The position numbers and the translations under genes were made by a program. The notes under the pieces are model-generated. The model searched no databases. It saw only the letters and a list, made by a program, of their open reading frames with translations, and had not been told where the DNA came from. Source: Aromatoleum buckelii (GTDB lineage Bacteria > Pseudomonadota > Gammaproteobacteria > Burkholderiales > Rhodocyclaceae). Taken from it: a stretch of DNA of 64,000 nt. How positions within the stretch are numbered: the stretch's first letter is position 1; every line of letters starts with the position of its first letter. This document shows positions 8,466 to 17,914 of the stretch, one piece after another. The stretch spans positions 248,001-312,000 of the forward strand of contig NZ_WTVH02000009.1 in the NCBI RefSeq assembly GCF_012910785.2, read 5' to 3'.

Positions 8466-9863
8466 TCACCCCCCGGAGAACAAAATGCGCAAATTCGCGG
8501 TCGCCTGTGCATAGGTTTCCTGCTCGTCGATGCGCTGCTGCAGGAAGCTTTCGAGTTTCGGGTAGAGCGCCACCGCGCGGTCGAGCATCGGGTCGGAGCC
8601 GGCTTGGTAGGCGCCGACCGCGATCAGGTCGCGCGCACGCTGATAGCGCGAGAACATCTGCTTGAAGCGCCGCACGAGGTCGAAATGCTCGGCCGTGACG
8701 AGCCCGTGCATTGCGCGCGAGATCGACTGCTCGATGTCGATCGCCGGGTAGTGGCCCTGGTCGGCAAGCGTGCGCGACAGCACGAAGTGGCCGTCGAGGA
8801 TCGCGCGTGCGGAGTCGGCGATCGGGTCCTGCTGGTCGTCGCCTTCCGCGAGCACGGTGTAGAACGCGGTGATCGAGCCGCTGCCTTCGAGCCCGTTGCC
8901 GGCGCGCTCGACGAGCGCCGGCAGGCGCGCGAACACGCTCGGCGGGTAGCCGCGCGTCACCGGCGGCTCGCCGATCGCCAGCGCGATCTCGCGCTGCGCC
9001 ATCGCGTAGCGCGTCAGCGAATCCATGACCAGCAGCACCTGCTTGCCCTGGTCGCGGAAATATTCGGCGATCGTCGTCGCGTACGCGGCGCCCTGCAGCC
9101 GCATCAGCGGGCTGGTGTCCGCGGGCGCGGCGACGACGACCGAGCGTACGCGGCCTTCGGCGCCGAGATTCTGCTCGATGAATTCCTTGACTTCGCGTCC
9201 CCGCTCGCCGATCAGCCCGACAACGATAACGTCGGCCGACGTGAAGCGCGCCATCATGCCGATCAGCACCGACTTGCCGACGCCGGAACCGGCGAAAAGC
9301 CCGAGGCGCTGGCCGCGGCCGACCGTCAAGAGCGCATTGATCGCGCGGATGCCGACGTCGAGCGGGGTGTCGATCGGCGCGCGCGTCAGCGGGTTGAACG
9401 GGCGGCTCTGCAGCGACCGGACATCCGTCGTGCCGAGCGGGCCGAGGCCGTCGAGCGGGCGGCCGGCGCCGTCGAGCACGCGGCCGAGCAGTTTGTCGCC
9501 GACCGGCAGGTGCTTGGCGCGGTCGGACGTGCGCCGGCGCGGCGGCGACGTGGCGCCGAGCGTCGGGCGCGACGGGTGGACTTCGAGCGGCAGTACCGGC
9601 GCGCCGGGCGCGAGCCCGAACACGTCGTCGGTCGGCATCAGGTAGAGGCGGTCGCCGCTGAACCCGACCACTTCGGCTTCGACCGTGCCGCCGCCGCTCG
9701 CGACGATGCGGCAGTCGGCGCCGAGCGGCAGCTTCAGGCCGGACGCTTCCATGACGAGCCCGTTGATGCGCGTCAGGCGGCCGGACACTTCGAACGGCGC
9801 TGCCGACGCCGCGAGATCGCGGTGCTCGGCCAGGTAGGCGCGCCACGCATCGGCGTGGCGCAT
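8466..9863 (-). CDS. fliI: Flagellum-specific export ATPase FliI
   Basis: 465 residues. Walker A is [11 protein letters not shown], followed by [19 protein letters not shown], and Walker B is [24 protein letters not shown] is also typical of the F1-beta-like export ATPases. The start is ATG 9863, which overlaps the fliH stop as TAATG, favouring translational coupling; an upstream in-frame Met would run into fliH. FliI energises export with FliH and FliJ. Confidence 0.97.
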   Translation of the reverse strand: MRHADAWRAYLAEHRDLAASAAPFEVSGRLTRINGLVMEASGLKLPLGADCRIVASGGGTVEAEVVGFSGDRLYLMPTDDVFGLAPGAPVLPLEVHPSRPTLGATSPPRRRTSDRAKHLPVGDKLLGRVLDGAGRPLDGLGPLGTTDVRSLQSRPFNPLTRAPIDTPLDVGIRAINALLTVGRGQRLGLFAGSGVGKSVLIGMMARFTSADVIVVGLIGERGREVKEFIEQNLGAEGRVRSVVVAAPADTSPLMRLQGAAYATTIAEYFRDQGKQVLLVMDSLTRYAMAQREIALAIGEPPVTRGYPPSVFARLPALVERAGNGLEGSGSITAFYTVLAEGDDQQDPIADSARAILDGHFVLSRTLADQGHYPAIDIEQSISRAMHGLVTAEHFDLVRRFKQMFSRYQRARDLIAVGAYQAGSDPMLDRAVALYPKLESFLQQRIDEQETYAQATANLRILFSGG

Positions 9864-10570
9864 TACCCGGGCTCCTGCCACGCGGCATCTGCGCGGCCGA
9901 GGGTTTCGAGGATGCGCCGCCAGCGGGTTTCGAGCGTCGCGTCGAGCTGGCTGGCCGCAGTCTGGACGACGCAGCCGCCGCGGCTGATCGCGTCGTCGTC
10001 GATCAGCGTCGGGTGGCCGTGGCTGGACTGCTCGGCGAGGTGGGTGCGCACCAGCGCGACATCGTCGGGATGCAGGTGGATGCGGGCCTGCCCCTGCGGC
10101 AACTGGTTCAAGGCCATGCGCACCGTCTCGATGACTGTTTCCGGCTGCTCCGTGAGCGCGTTGCGCACCATGCGTCGCGCCACTTCGATCGCCAGCCCGA
10201 CGAGCTCTTCGGCGACGTCACGATCGAGGCGGGCGAGCGCCTCGTCGAGGGCGTCGGCGAGCGCGGCGATCCGCAGCGCTTCCTGTCGCGCCTGTTCGGC
10301 GCCTTCGCGGTAGCCGGCTTCGTGCCCGTCACGGCGCGCATCCTCGAACATCGACTCGATGTCGGCGGCGGTCGGCAGGCGGACTGGCGGTCCGGGGTCC
10401 GGCGGCAGATCGGGCGGCGGCGCGGGTTCGGGTTGCGGCGGCGCAGGCGGCGGGGCAGGCTCGGCGGCGTGGGGCGCGTCGGCTTCGGGGGCGGGCGCGG
10501 CCTCGCCGCCGAAAGCGGGCGGCTCCCAGCGACGGTATGCCCCGACCGCCTGATGGCGTGAAATGCTCAT
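9863..10570 (-). CDS. fliH: Flagellar assembly protein FliH (FliI regulator)
   Basis: 235 residues from ATG 10570 ([20 protein letters not shown]). The N-terminal third is Pro/Ala/Glu rich, the middle holds a FliH-like helical stretch ([26 protein letters not shown]), and the C-terminal domain ([16 protein letters not shown], then [16 protein letters not shown]) matches the FliH/YscL fold. The conserved W near the N-terminus fits the FlhA/FliN contact. It regulates FliI and docks it to the C-ring. Confidence 0.92.
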   Translation of the reverse strand: MSISRHQAVGAYRRWEPPAFGGEAAPAPEADAPHAAEPAPPPAPPQPEPAPPPDLPPDPGPPVRLPTAADIESMFEDARRDGHEAGYREGAEQARQEALRIAALADALDEALARLDRDVAEELVGLAIEVARRMVRNALTEQPETVIETVRMALNQLPQGQARIHLHPDDVALVRTHLAEQSSHGHPTLIDDDAISRGGCVVQTAASQLDATLETRWRRILETLGRADAAWQEPG

Positions 10571-10627
10571 CGACGGCTCCGGCGGTGCGCGCGGCACCCG
10601 CTGTACGGCTTGCACGAACTACACGCG

Positions 10628-11629
10628 CTACACGAACGCATCGTCGCTCCCCTTGCCGCCGAGCACGATCTGGCCTTCCTCGGCGAGGCGACGGACGACC
10701 TTGAGGATCTCCTTCTGCTCGGCTTCGACTTCGGACAAGCGCACCGGACCTTTCGACTCGAGGTCCTCGCGCAGCATTTCGGCCGCACGCTGGGACATGT
10801 TCCTGAAGATTTTCTCGCGCAGCTCGGGCGCCGCGCCTTTCAACGCGATGATCAGCGAGTCCGACTGCACTTCGCGCAGCAGCGCCTGCACGCCGCGGTC
10901 GTCGATGTCCATGATGTTCTCGAAGACGAACATCTCGTCGAGGATCTTCTGCGCGAGGTCCGGATCGTATTCGCGCACGTTGTCGAGTACCGCGGTTTCC
11001 GCGCCGACGCCGACGAAGTTCAGGATCTCGGCCGCATGGCGCACACCGCCCATCGACGCCTTCTTGACTGCCGAAGCGCCCGACAGCATGCGCCCGAGCG
11101 CTTCGTTGAGTTCCTTCAGCGCCGTCGGCTGGACGCCGTCGAGCGTCGCGATGCGCAGGATCACGTCATTGCGCAGGCGGTCGGGAAACTGCTTCAGGAT
11201 TTCGCCCGCCTGGTCGAATTCGAGGTGCACGAGGATCGTCGCGATGATCTGCGGATGCTCGTTCTTGATCAGGTCGGCAGCGGTGGCCGGGTCCATCCAT
11301 TTGAGGCTCTCGATGCCGGCAGTGTCCGATCCCTGCAGCACGCGCGCGATGATGTGGCCGGCGCGCTCGTCGCCGAGCGCCTTGGTCAGCATCGCGCGGA
11401 TCTGCTCTTCGTCGGCTTCGATCGGCGCGCCCTTGAGGCGGTGTTCGTCGAGCTGATCGAGCACCGCTTCGACGCGCGTGCGCTGCTGCGATGGCAGGCT
11501 CGCCATCGCGGTGCCGAGCTTCTGCACTTCCTTCGGGCCGAGCAGCTTGAGCACTTCGGCGGCGTGATCCGCCCCCAGCGCGAGCAGCAGCGTCGCACTT
11601 TTTGCGAGTCCTTCGTCAGGAGTGTTCAT
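10628..11629 (-). CDS. fliG: Flagellar motor switch protein FliG
   Basis: 333 residues with all three FliG regions. The N-terminal part has KSATLLLALGADHAAEVLKLL, the middle has the HPQ-type EHPQIIATILVHL motif, and the C-terminal torque helix region contains FVFENIMDIDDRGVQALLREV. FliG links the MS ring to the C-ring and interacts with stators. It overlaps the fliF stop by 4 bp (ATGA). Confidence 0.97.
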   Translation of the reverse strand: MNTPDEGLAKSATLLLALGADHAAEVLKLLGPKEVQKLGTAMASLPSQQRTRVEAVLDQLDEHRLKGAPIEADEEQIRAMLTKALGDERAGHIIARVLQGSDTAGIESLKWMDPATAADLIKNEHPQIIATILVHLEFDQAGEILKQFPDRLRNDVILRIATLDGVQPTALKELNEALGRMLSGASAVKKASMGGVRHAAEILNFVGVGAETAVLDNVREYDPDLAQKILDEMFVFENIMDIDDRGVQALLREVQSDSLIIALKGAAPELREKIFRNMSQRAAEMLREDLESKGPVRLSEVEAEQKEILKVVRRLAEEGQIVLGGKGSDDAFV

Positions 11630-13284
11630 TTCTTGTTCTCATCGTTCGCACCCATCCATTCCTTGATCAGGTTCGCGACCACTTTCGGGTCGGACTGCGC
11701 GAGCTCCTTCGCGCGGACGAGTTTCTCGTCGAAGCTCGCGAGCCGCGGGGTTGCGGAAAGGCTCAGCAGCGCGTGTTCGTCGTTCCCTTGTTCGACGATC
11801 GCTTCGATCTCTTTCGGGGGAGGGGCGACGCTGCGCAGCAGTGGCCGGATCACGCCGAAGTACACGAATCCGACCGCGGCCAGGAGCGCCGCGTATTTCA
11901 GCAGCTCCTTGCCGAGGTCGATCATCGTCGGATCCTTCCACATCGGCAGCGCGGCTTCGGCTTCTTCCTGGGGCGCGGTGAACGGCGCGTTCGACACGTT
12001 CAGGCTGTCGCCGCGTGCCTGGCTGTAGCCCATCGCTTCGCGCACGAGGTTCGTCAGCCGCGCGATCTCCTCGTCCGTCAGTGCCACGGTGCGCGTTTGG
12101 CCGTTCGGCAGGGTCTCGCCGCGGTGGTTGACGACGACTGCGACCGACAGCCGCCTGACTTGGCCGAGCGCCTGGCGCGTGTGCTGGATCGTGCGGTCGA
12201 GCTCGTAGTTCAGCGTCGAGGAACGGTTGCTGTTGAGCGGCGCTCCGGGGGCGTTTGCGGCGCCGGGCAACGCGGGATTCGTGATCGGGGCGGTCGCCGG
12301 GGCAGGCGGCTGGTTCGTCAGCGCGCCCGGCACGCCCTGCGCGCCCGGTTGGCGCGTTTCCTGTTCGCTGCTCTGCTGGCTGCGGATCGCCTGGTCGGAC
12401 GACGGGTTCGGCTTGTACGTCTCGGCGGTCTGTTCGACCTGGTTGAAATCGACGTCGGCATTAACCTGCGCCTTGAAATTGGCGGCGCCGACGATCGGCG
12501 TCAGGATCGCCTCGATGCGGCGGATGTAGCTCGCCTCGACTTCGCGCACATAGCTCAACTGCGTCGCGTCGAGCCCCGCGTTGCGCAGCGGATCGGCACG
12601 CGTCGTCAGCAGCGCACCGCTCTGGTCGATGACGCTGACGCGCTCGTTCGCGAGCTGCGGCACGCTCGACGCGATCAGGTGGACGACGCCGGCGATCTGC
12701 GCCGCGTCCATCGTGCGCCCCGGATGCAGGTTCACCATCACCGAAGCGGTCGGTTTCTGCTCGTCGCGCAGGAAACCGGATTGTTTCGGGATCGCCAGAT
12801 GCACGCGCGCGGAGGCGACCGACGCGATCGACTGGATCGTGCGCGCCAGCTCGCCTTCGAGCGCGCGCTGGAAATTCACCTGTTCGTGGAACTGCGACAC
12901 GCCGAGCTTCTGGTTTTCCATCAGCTCGAAGCCCACCAGGCCGCCTTTGGGCAGCCCCTGCGCCGCGAGCCGCAGGCGCACGTCATGGACCATCTGCGAC
13001 GGGATCAGGATCGCGCCGCCGCCCGGGGAAAACCGGTACGGCACGTTCTGCTGCTGCAGCGCGGCGACGATCGCGCCGCCGTCGCGTTCCTCGAGGTTCG
13101 AGAACAGCACGGCGTACTCGGGAGCACGGCTCCAAAGCCACACGCCGACCACGAGCGCGATCGCAAGCGCGACGGCCGCGGCTGCCGCGAGCTTCTGGCG
13201 CTGACCGAGTTCGTTGAAGCGCTGCAACACCTGCTGCGGTGCCGGCAGCGTTTCCCGTGCGACGGCGGTGACGTCGGTAGACAT
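11626..13284 (-). CDS. fliF: Flagellar MS-ring protein FliF
   Basis: 552 residues from ATG 13284. It has two membrane segments (about residues 35-55 and 455-475), the periplasmic ring-building motifs (YAVLFSNLEERDGGAIVAAL, VSQFHEQVNFQRALEGELART, SVMVNLHPG), and a C-terminal tail that binds FliG. FliF forms the MS ring and nucleates assembly. It heads the minus-strand operon, diverging from fleS across about 160 bp. Confidence 0.96.
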   Translation of the reverse strand: MSTDVTAVARETLPAPQQVLQRFNELGQRQKLAAAAAVALAIALVVGVWLWSRAPEYAVLFSNLEERDGGAIVAALQQQNVPYRFSPGGGAILIPSQMVHDVRLRLAAQGLPKGGLVGFELMENQKLGVSQFHEQVNFQRALEGELARTIQSIASVASARVHLAIPKQSGFLRDEQKPTASVMVNLHPGRTMDAAQIAGVVHLIASSVPQLANERVSVIDQSGALLTTRADPLRNAGLDATQLSYVREVEASYIRRIEAILTPIVGAANFKAQVNADVDFNQVEQTAETYKPNPSSDQAIRSQQSSEQETRQPGAQGVPGALTNQPPAPATAPITNPALPGAANAPGAPLNSNRSSTLNYELDRTIQHTRQALGQVRRLSVAVVVNHRGETLPNGQTRTVALTDEEIARLTNLVREAMGYSQARGDSLNVSNAPFTAPQEEAEAALPMWKDPTMIDLGKELLKYAALLAAVGFVYFGVIRPLLRSVAPPPKEIEAIVEQGNDEHALLSLSATPRLASFDEKLVRAKELAQSDPKVVANLIKEWMGANDENKK

Positions 13285-13361
13285 AGTCGAGTCCTTCAAT
13301 CGTCCGACTTTTTCGGGTGACGCATTGTCCGCTCGCGGGCGCAACTTCCCCGGCGGGATAA

Positions 13362-13378
13362 GCGGCAGTTTTTGCCGC
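13362..13378. promoter_or_regulatory. Palindrome in the fliF/fleS divergent intergenic region
   Basis: A perfect 6-bp inverted repeat, GCGGCA-N5-TGCCGC, lies between the divergent fliF and fleS starts. The location suits a regulator site for either operon, but a short hairpin in the fleS leader is equally possible. I found no convincing sigma-54 promoter on the fliF side here. Confidence 0.3.
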
Positions 13379-13445
13379 CTATTTGCCGGTTGCGCGGTGC
13401 CGCCGCACCGTTAATCTGCCGTTCGTGAAAACCCATTCCGTCACG

Positions 13446-14606
13446 ATGCCCGCCGAATCCGGCGTGCCCGAGCCGCCGAGCGCCGGCCAGCGCCTTGACG
13501 CGGCGCAGCTCGCCGAAGCGTTCGCGCTGTTTTCACGCGCTTCGGAAGAGCTGTCGACGGCCTACAACGCGCTGCAGGGGCAGGTGTCGCAGCTCACCGA
13601 GCGGCTCGACGTGCTGCTCGGCGCGCTCCCGGCGGGCGTCGTGATGCTCGACCGGACAGGACGCATCGTGCAGTTCAACCGCGCCGCCGAAAGCCTCCTC
13701 GGTGGCGGGCTCGCAGGCGAGCAGTGGGACGCGGTCGCACGCCGCTTCGGCGACACCGGGACACCGGGCGAACTGACCGTCGAAACCGACGTGGGCGCGC
13801 GCCGCGTGTCGCTGTCGGACACCGCGCTCGAATCCGGCGAAGGGCGCATCGTGCTGCTCCACGACGTCACCGACACCCACCACATGCGACTGCAGGCCGA
13901 GCGTAGCGAGCGGCTCGCGGCGATGGGCGAGATGGTCGCCGGGCTCGCGCACCAGCTGCGCACGCCGCTCGCCGCCGCTTTGCTGTACACCGGCAACTTG
14001 CGCCAGTCGGAGCTGGGGGCCGCCGATCGTGCGAAAGTCGCCGAGCGTGCGATCGAGCGCCTGCGCCACCTGGAGCGGCTCATCCGCGACATGCTGCTGT
14101 TCGCCCGCGGCGACAGCCTCGGGCGCGAGCGTTTCGGCATCTGCGAACTGGTCGGCGAAATCGTGCACACGCTGGAGCCGCTCGCGCGGGCGCGGCAGCT
14201 GTCGTTCGTATCGCGCTGCGACTGCGACGATCTGACGCTGCTCGGCGATCGCAAGGCCCTCGGCGGGGCGCTGACGAACCTCGTCGAGAATGCGCTCCAG
14301 GCGACCGGCGCCGCCGGCGAGGTGTCACTCAGTGTGGTGCGCGACGGCGAGTTCGTGAATTTGCGCGTCGCCGACAGCGGGCGCGGCATCGAACCCGCGC
14401 GCCAGGGGCGCGTGTTCGAGCCGTTCTTCACGACGCGCGCCGAAGGCACCGGGCTCGGGCTGGCGATCGCGCGCGGCGTCGCGCGAGGCCACGGCGGCGA
14501 CATCGCGTTCGAATCGACGCCCGGCAAGGGCTCGCTGTTCACGCTGACCCTGCCGCTGCCGCCCGCGGAAGACGGCGCCAAGCCGGCATCGAAGGAAGTT
14601 TCATGA
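13446..14606 (+). CDS. fleS: FleS-type flagellar sensor histidine kinase
   Basis: About 386 residues from ATG 13446; a GTG at 13425 is an alternative, and neither has a clear ribosome site. No membrane segment is present, so the kinase is cytosolic. Order: coiled N-terminus, PAS-like domain (residues 50-145, GVVMLDRTGRIVQFN), HisKA with phospho-acceptor His169 in LAHQLRTPLAA, then a HATPase with N, G1 and G2 boxes (LVENALQATG, DSGRGIEP, GTGLGLAIARGV). It overlaps fleR by 4 bp. FleS/FlrB kinases activate the class III flagellar regulator. Confidence 0.92.
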   Translation: MPAESGVPEPPSAGQRLDAAQLAEAFALFSRASEELSTAYNALQGQVSQLTERLDVLLGALPAGVVMLDRTGRIVQFNRAAESLLGGGLAGEQWDAVARRFGDTGTPGELTVETDVGARRVSLSDTALESGEGRIVLLHDVTDTHHMRLQAERSERLAAMGEMVAGLAHQLRTPLAAALLYTGNLRQSELGAADRAKVAERAIERLRHLERLIRDMLLFARGDSLGRERFGICELVGEIVHTLEPLARARQLSFVSRCDCDDLTLLGDRKALGGALTNLVENALQATGAAGEVSLSVVRDGEFVNLRVADSGRGIEPARQGRVFEPFFTTRAEGTGLGLAIARGVARGHGGDIAFESTPGKGSLFTLTLPLPPAEDGAKPASKEVS

Positions 14607-16024
14607 TCGAACAGCTCCACGTCCTCGTCGTCGAGGACGACGCCGCGCTGCGCGACGCCGTGTGTCTCACGCTCGAAATCGGTGGCCACCGCGTCACCGG
14701 CGTCGACGGCGGCGCCGGCGCGCTGCAGGAGATCGGCCGCCAGGCGTTCCACCTCGTCGTCAGCGACCTGCGCATGCAGCCGATGGACGGCTTGCAGCTG
14801 CTCGCCGAATTGCGCGCCCGCCTGCCGCAATTGCCGGTGCTGCTGATGACCGCATACGGCGACGTCGACAAGGCGGTTGCCGCGATGCGCGGCGGCGCGT
14901 GCGATTTCCTCATGAAGCCGTTCGAGCCGGACGTGCTGCTGGCGCACGTGCGCCGCTATGCCGCGACGCCGCCTTCGGCCGACGACACGATCGCCGAGGA
15001 CTGGCGCACGCGCAACCTGCTCGCGCTCGCCGCGCGCGTCGCCGACACCGACGCGACGGTATTGCTGACCGGTGAATCCGGCACCGGCAAGGAAGTGTTC
15101 GCGCGCTACATCCACGCCCGTTCCGCGCGCTGCGACGGCCCGTTCGTCGCGATCAACTGCGCCGCGATTCCCGAGAACCTGCTCGAAGCGACGCTGTTCG
15201 GCTACGAAAAAGGCGCATTCACCGGCGCGCAGACAGCGCAGCCGGGCAAGTTCGAGCAGGCGCAGGGCGGCACGATCCTGCTCGACGAGATCTCCGAGAT
15301 GCCGCTCGCGCTGCAGGCGAAGCTGCTGCGCGTGCTGCAGGAGCGCGAAGTCGAGCGCGTCGGCGGCCGCAAGCCGGTCGGGCTCGACATCCGCGTGCTG
15401 GCGACGAGCAACCGCGACATCGCGGCGGAAGTCGCGGCGGGGCGTTTCAGGGAAGACCTGTATTACCGCCTCAACGTGTTTCCGCTCGCGGTCCCCGGCC
15501 TGCGCGAACGGCCCGCCGACATCCTGCCGCTGGCCCGGCACTTCCTCGCGCGCCACGCCGGGCGGCTCAAGCGCAGCGCGCATCTGCTCGCCGACGCCGA
15601 ATCCCTGCTCGTGCGCCACGCGTGGCCGGGCAACGTGCGCGAACTGGAAAACACAATGCAGCGCGCGCTGATCCTTGCCAGCTGCGACACGATCGGCGCC
15701 AACATCGTGCATCTTTGCCTGCCGCACTGGAGCGCGGCGCGCGGCGCCGCGGAAAGCCGGTCGGACAGTGCGTCCTGCACGGCGCCCGCTTTCCTGCCGG
15801 CAGGGCTTTCCCCCGTCATCGGAAGCCTTGCCGGCACCGCTGCGCGAGTCCCGCTCGAACCGCCGCGTCCCGCAAACATGAAGGACCTCGAACGCGAGCA
15901 CATTCTCGCGACGCTGCGCGAGCACGGCGGCTCGCGCAAGCGGGCGGTCGAGAAGCTCGGGATCTCGGAGCGGACCTTGCGATACAAGCTGCAGCAGTAT
16001 CGTGACGGCGGGCACGAAGTGTGA
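14603..16024 (+). CDS. fleR: FleR/FlrC-type sigma-54-dependent flagellar response regulator
   Basis: 473 residues. The receiver domain has an acidic pocket at 11-13 and phospho-acceptor Asp55 (VVSDLRM). The AAA+ domain has Walker A GESGTGKE (157-164) and the sigma-54 contact loop GAFTGA (204-209). A C-terminal Fis-type helix-turn-helix (RAVEKLGISERTLRYKL) completes it. It is translationally coupled to fleS (ATGA). It likely activates sigma-54 promoters of basal-body and hook genes, including the -24/-12 site directly downstream at fliE. Confidence 0.95.
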   Translation: MIEQLHVLVVEDDAALRDAVCLTLEIGGHRVTGVDGGAGALQEIGRQAFHLVVSDLRMQPMDGLQLLAELRARLPQLPVLLMTAYGDVDKAVAAMRGGACDFLMKPFEPDVLLAHVRRYAATPPSADDTIAEDWRTRNLLALAARVADTDATVLLTGESGTGKEVFARYIHARSARCDGPFVAINCAAIPENLLEATLFGYEKGAFTGAQTAQPGKFEQAQGGTILLDEISEMPLALQAKLLRVLQEREVERVGGRKPVGLDIRVLATSNRDIAAEVAAGRFREDLYYRLNVFPLAVPGLRERPADILPLARHFLARHAGRLKRSAHLLADAESLLVRHAWPGNVRELENTMQRALILASCDTIGANIVHLCLPHWSAARGAAESRSDSASCTAPAFLPAGLSPVIGSLAGTAARVPLEPPRPANMKDLEREHILATLREHGGSRKRAVEKLGISERTLRYKLQQYRDGGHEV

Positions 16025-16046
16025 TGCAGAGCCGGACTCAGTCCTG

Positions 16047-16062
16047 TGGCATGACGATTGCT
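16047..16062 (+). promoter_or_regulatory. Sigma-54 promoter of fliE
   Basis: TGGCATGACGATTGCT matches the -24/-12 consensus TGGCAYR-N4-TTGCW with exact GG-N10-GC spacing. It ends 46 bp before the fliE ATG, directly after fleR, whose product is the expected activator. Confidence 0.85.
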
Positions 16063-16108
16063 CTGCTAGACTGCGAGCAACAATCACTCGCTCCCCGGGG
16101 TCGAGATC

Positions 16109-16432
16109 ATGGATACGCGCGGAATTGAACAGATGATCGGCGAGCTGCGCTCCGCGGCGCAGTCCGCAGCAGGCAAGCCAGCAGCCCAAGGCGCGCAGGC
16201 AGCCGGCGGCGTCGACTTCGCCGAAGTGCTGCAAGGCGCACTGAAGGACGTCAGCGCGGCGCAGCAGGAAGCGCGCGGCATGGCGCAGGAATTCTCCACC
16301 GGCGACCCGAACGTCAACCTGCAGGACGTCATGGTGAACCTGCAGAAAGCGAGCCTGTCGTTCCAGCAGATGGTGCAGGTGCGCAATCGGCTTGTCACCG
16401 CGTATCAGGACATCATGAACATGCCGGTCTGA
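16109..16432 (+). CDS. fliE: Flagellar hook-basal body complex protein FliE
   Basis: 107 residues with the conserved FliE end: VNLQDVMVNLQKASLSFQQM, QVRNRLVTAYQDIMNMPV. FliE joins the MS ring to the rod. The last codons form the attachment site of the genomic island that follows. The insertion leaves the coding sequence intact, and the right-end copy at 38712 encodes the same YQDIMNMPV-stop with one synonymous change. Confidence 0.95.
   Translation: MDTRGIEQMIGELRSAAQSAAGKPAAQGAQAAGGVDFAEVLQGALKDVSAAQQEARGMAQEFSTGDPNVNLQDVMVNLQKASLSFQQMVQVRNRLVTAYQDIMNMPV
16403..16428 (+). repeat. attL: fliE 3'-end copy of the island direct repeat
   Basis: This 26-bp segment at the 3' end of fliE recurs exactly at 38712-38737, and 23 bp of it recur with one mismatch at 39423-39445. 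Its position next to the integrase gene identifies it as the left attachment site. Confidence 0.9.
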
Positions 16433-16564
16433 TAGGCATGTCACGTAGTCTCACGAAGTCTCGCTTTTCAAGAAAAATCATATAAATACAGCAAGTTAGT
16501 TGAACGCGACGCGAAGGCCGATGTCTCGCGCGTTCTCAAGTTGCGTCGCTGCATCCCATTGCGC

Positions 16565-16584
16565 TGTGTGTAAACCTGTGTGTA
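16565..16584 (+). repeat. Left copy of inner-end motif TGTGTGTAAA-N2-TGTGTGTA (putative integrase arm site)
   Basis: A 20-bp sequence made of two TGTGTGTA half-sites, lying between attL and the integrase start, with an inverted TACACACA about 13 bp further on. A copy with 2 mismatches is at 38631-38650, just inside attR. Paired sites inside both ends suit integrase arm-type or excisionase binding; this is inference from position. Confidence 0.6.
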
Positions 16585-16615
16585 AGCTATCCGCCATACA
16601 CACAGTGAGGTCGCC

Positions 16616-17914
16616 ATGAGCACCGTTCTGCACAGGCTGCTGAAGATTGCTGAAGAGCAGCGTTTGACTTCGGATGACTTCGCCCGCACGCTGAGCTTCG
16701 TCAAGGTGCGCGCGCTCAAGGCAGCAGGACAGCACGCCGATGGCGGTGGACTGGTCCTGCATGTGTCGGCGTCGGGATCGAAGTCGTGGCGCCACAGGTT
16801 CCGGCTCGATGGCCGGCCGCAAACGCTCACGATCGGATCGTTCCCCGCAGTCGGGCTTGAAGAGGCGCGCAATGCACACCGGGCCGCTCGCTGGCTGGTG
16901 GCGCGTGGTTTACATCCGCTGAAGCATGTCGAAGGCGAGATCGAGCGCGAGCAGGCCGAGAAGCAAGCCCGTACGGAGAACACGTTTGGGGCGATCGCCG
17001 AAAACTGGATGACGGCTACAGCCTCGAACCTCTCGCCTCGCACAGTCAAGCACCGGGAGGCGATGTTGGCGAAGCACGTATTCCCGATATTGGGTGAGCG
17101 CCCGATCAAGGAAATCGTACGAAAGGACCTCCACACCCTCCTGACCAAGCTAGACCAAGTTTCGCCCGTCACTGCCAAGCACTGTCGCGGTTACATCGGG
17201 CAGATTTTCGAGTATGCCGAGGACGCCGAGCTTGTGGAGGCGAACCCGACACCGCGCGCCGGTGTGCTGGTGAAGGCTATGGGGCGGTCGGTTAAACCAC
17301 GTAAGGCGCTGCCGTTGAACCGGCTCGGCGAGTTTCTGCGCACCCTCGAAGATGCTCCCGAAACCGACCCGCTAACGAAGACCGCGCTGAAGTTGCTTGT
17401 GCTGACGTGGTCCCGCACCAGCGAAGTAACGGGGGCGCGCTGGGAGGAATTTGACCTGGATGCCGGTACATGGGTGATCCCCGCCGACCGCATGAAGGGC
17501 AAGGAACCGCACACTGTTCGCCTAAGTCAGCAAGCGGTGAGGCTGCTGCGTGAGCTGCGCGAGCGCTCGAAAGGCGAGGTGCTGTTCCCTAACCGACGCA
17601 AACCCGGCGAAACCATGTCGCGCACGACGCTCTATCAGTGGCGAACGCGGTGGGGATTCGCCGACATCATGGACGTGCATGGACTTCGGGCGGTCGCGTC
17701 GACCTGGGCGAACGAGGCGGGCAAGTACCGGCCGGACGTGATCGAGGTTGCGCTTGCTCACAAGGAGGGGGATCGCGTTCGCGCTGCCTACAACCGTGCC
17801 CAGTTCGTGGATGAGGTGCGCCGGCTGTGGCAAGACTGGGCCGACGTGTGCGACGAGAAGCTGAAGATCGCGCGAGCCCAGAACGTGGTGGAGCTGCCGA
17901 AAGCGGCAGCATGA
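16616..17914 (+). CDS. int: Tyrosine integrase of the genomic island (P4-type, DUF4102 N-terminus)
   Basis: 432 residues. The N-terminal arm-binding domain has GGGLVLHVSASGSKSWRHRF and LTIGSFPAVGLEEARNAHRAA, as in P4-like integrases. The core-binding domain spans about 120-225. The catalytic set is visible: Arg267 (TWSRTSE), Lys in RMKGK (about 294), His355/Arg358 (HGLR), His382 and nucleophile Tyr392 (AAYNR). It begins 184 bp after fliE and is oriented away from attL. It should catalyse recombination at the fliE 3' end. Confidence 0.95.
   Translation: MSTVLHRLLKIAEEQRLTSDDFARTLSFVKVRALKAAGQHADGGGLVLHVSASGSKSWRHRFRLDGRPQTLTIGSFPAVGLEEARNAHRAARWLVARGLHPLKHVEGEIEREQAEKQARTENTFGAIAENWMTATASNLSPRTVKHREAMLAKHVFPILGERPIKEIVRKDLHTLLTKLDQVSPVTAKHCRGYIGQIFEYAEDAELVEANPTPRAGVLVKAMGRSVKPRKALPLNRLGEFLRTLEDAPETDPLTKTALKLLVLTWSRTSEVTGARWEEFDLDAGTWVIPADRMKGKEPHTVRLSQQAVRLLRELRERSKGEVLFPNRRKPGETMSRTTLYQWRTRWGFADIMDVHGLRAVASTWANEAGKYRPDVIEVALAHKEGDRVRAAYNRAQFVDEVRRLWQDWADVCDEKLKIARAQNVVELPKAAA

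Noticed and set aside
8223-10313. A 696-codon + strand frame opposite fliI and fliH
   Set aside because: Antisense artefact; fliI has Walker motifs and the order of the operon is canonical.
11602-13320. A 572-codon + strand frame opposite fliF
   Set aside because: fliF is complete on the minus strand with recognised motifs; the opposite frame is an artefact of codon bias.
13562-16444. A 960-codon open frame on the minus strand opposite fleS-fleR
   Set aside because: It is a shadow of GC-rich coding on the other strand; fleS and fleR have full domain sets and the antisense product is Arg/His/Ala-rich without any fold.
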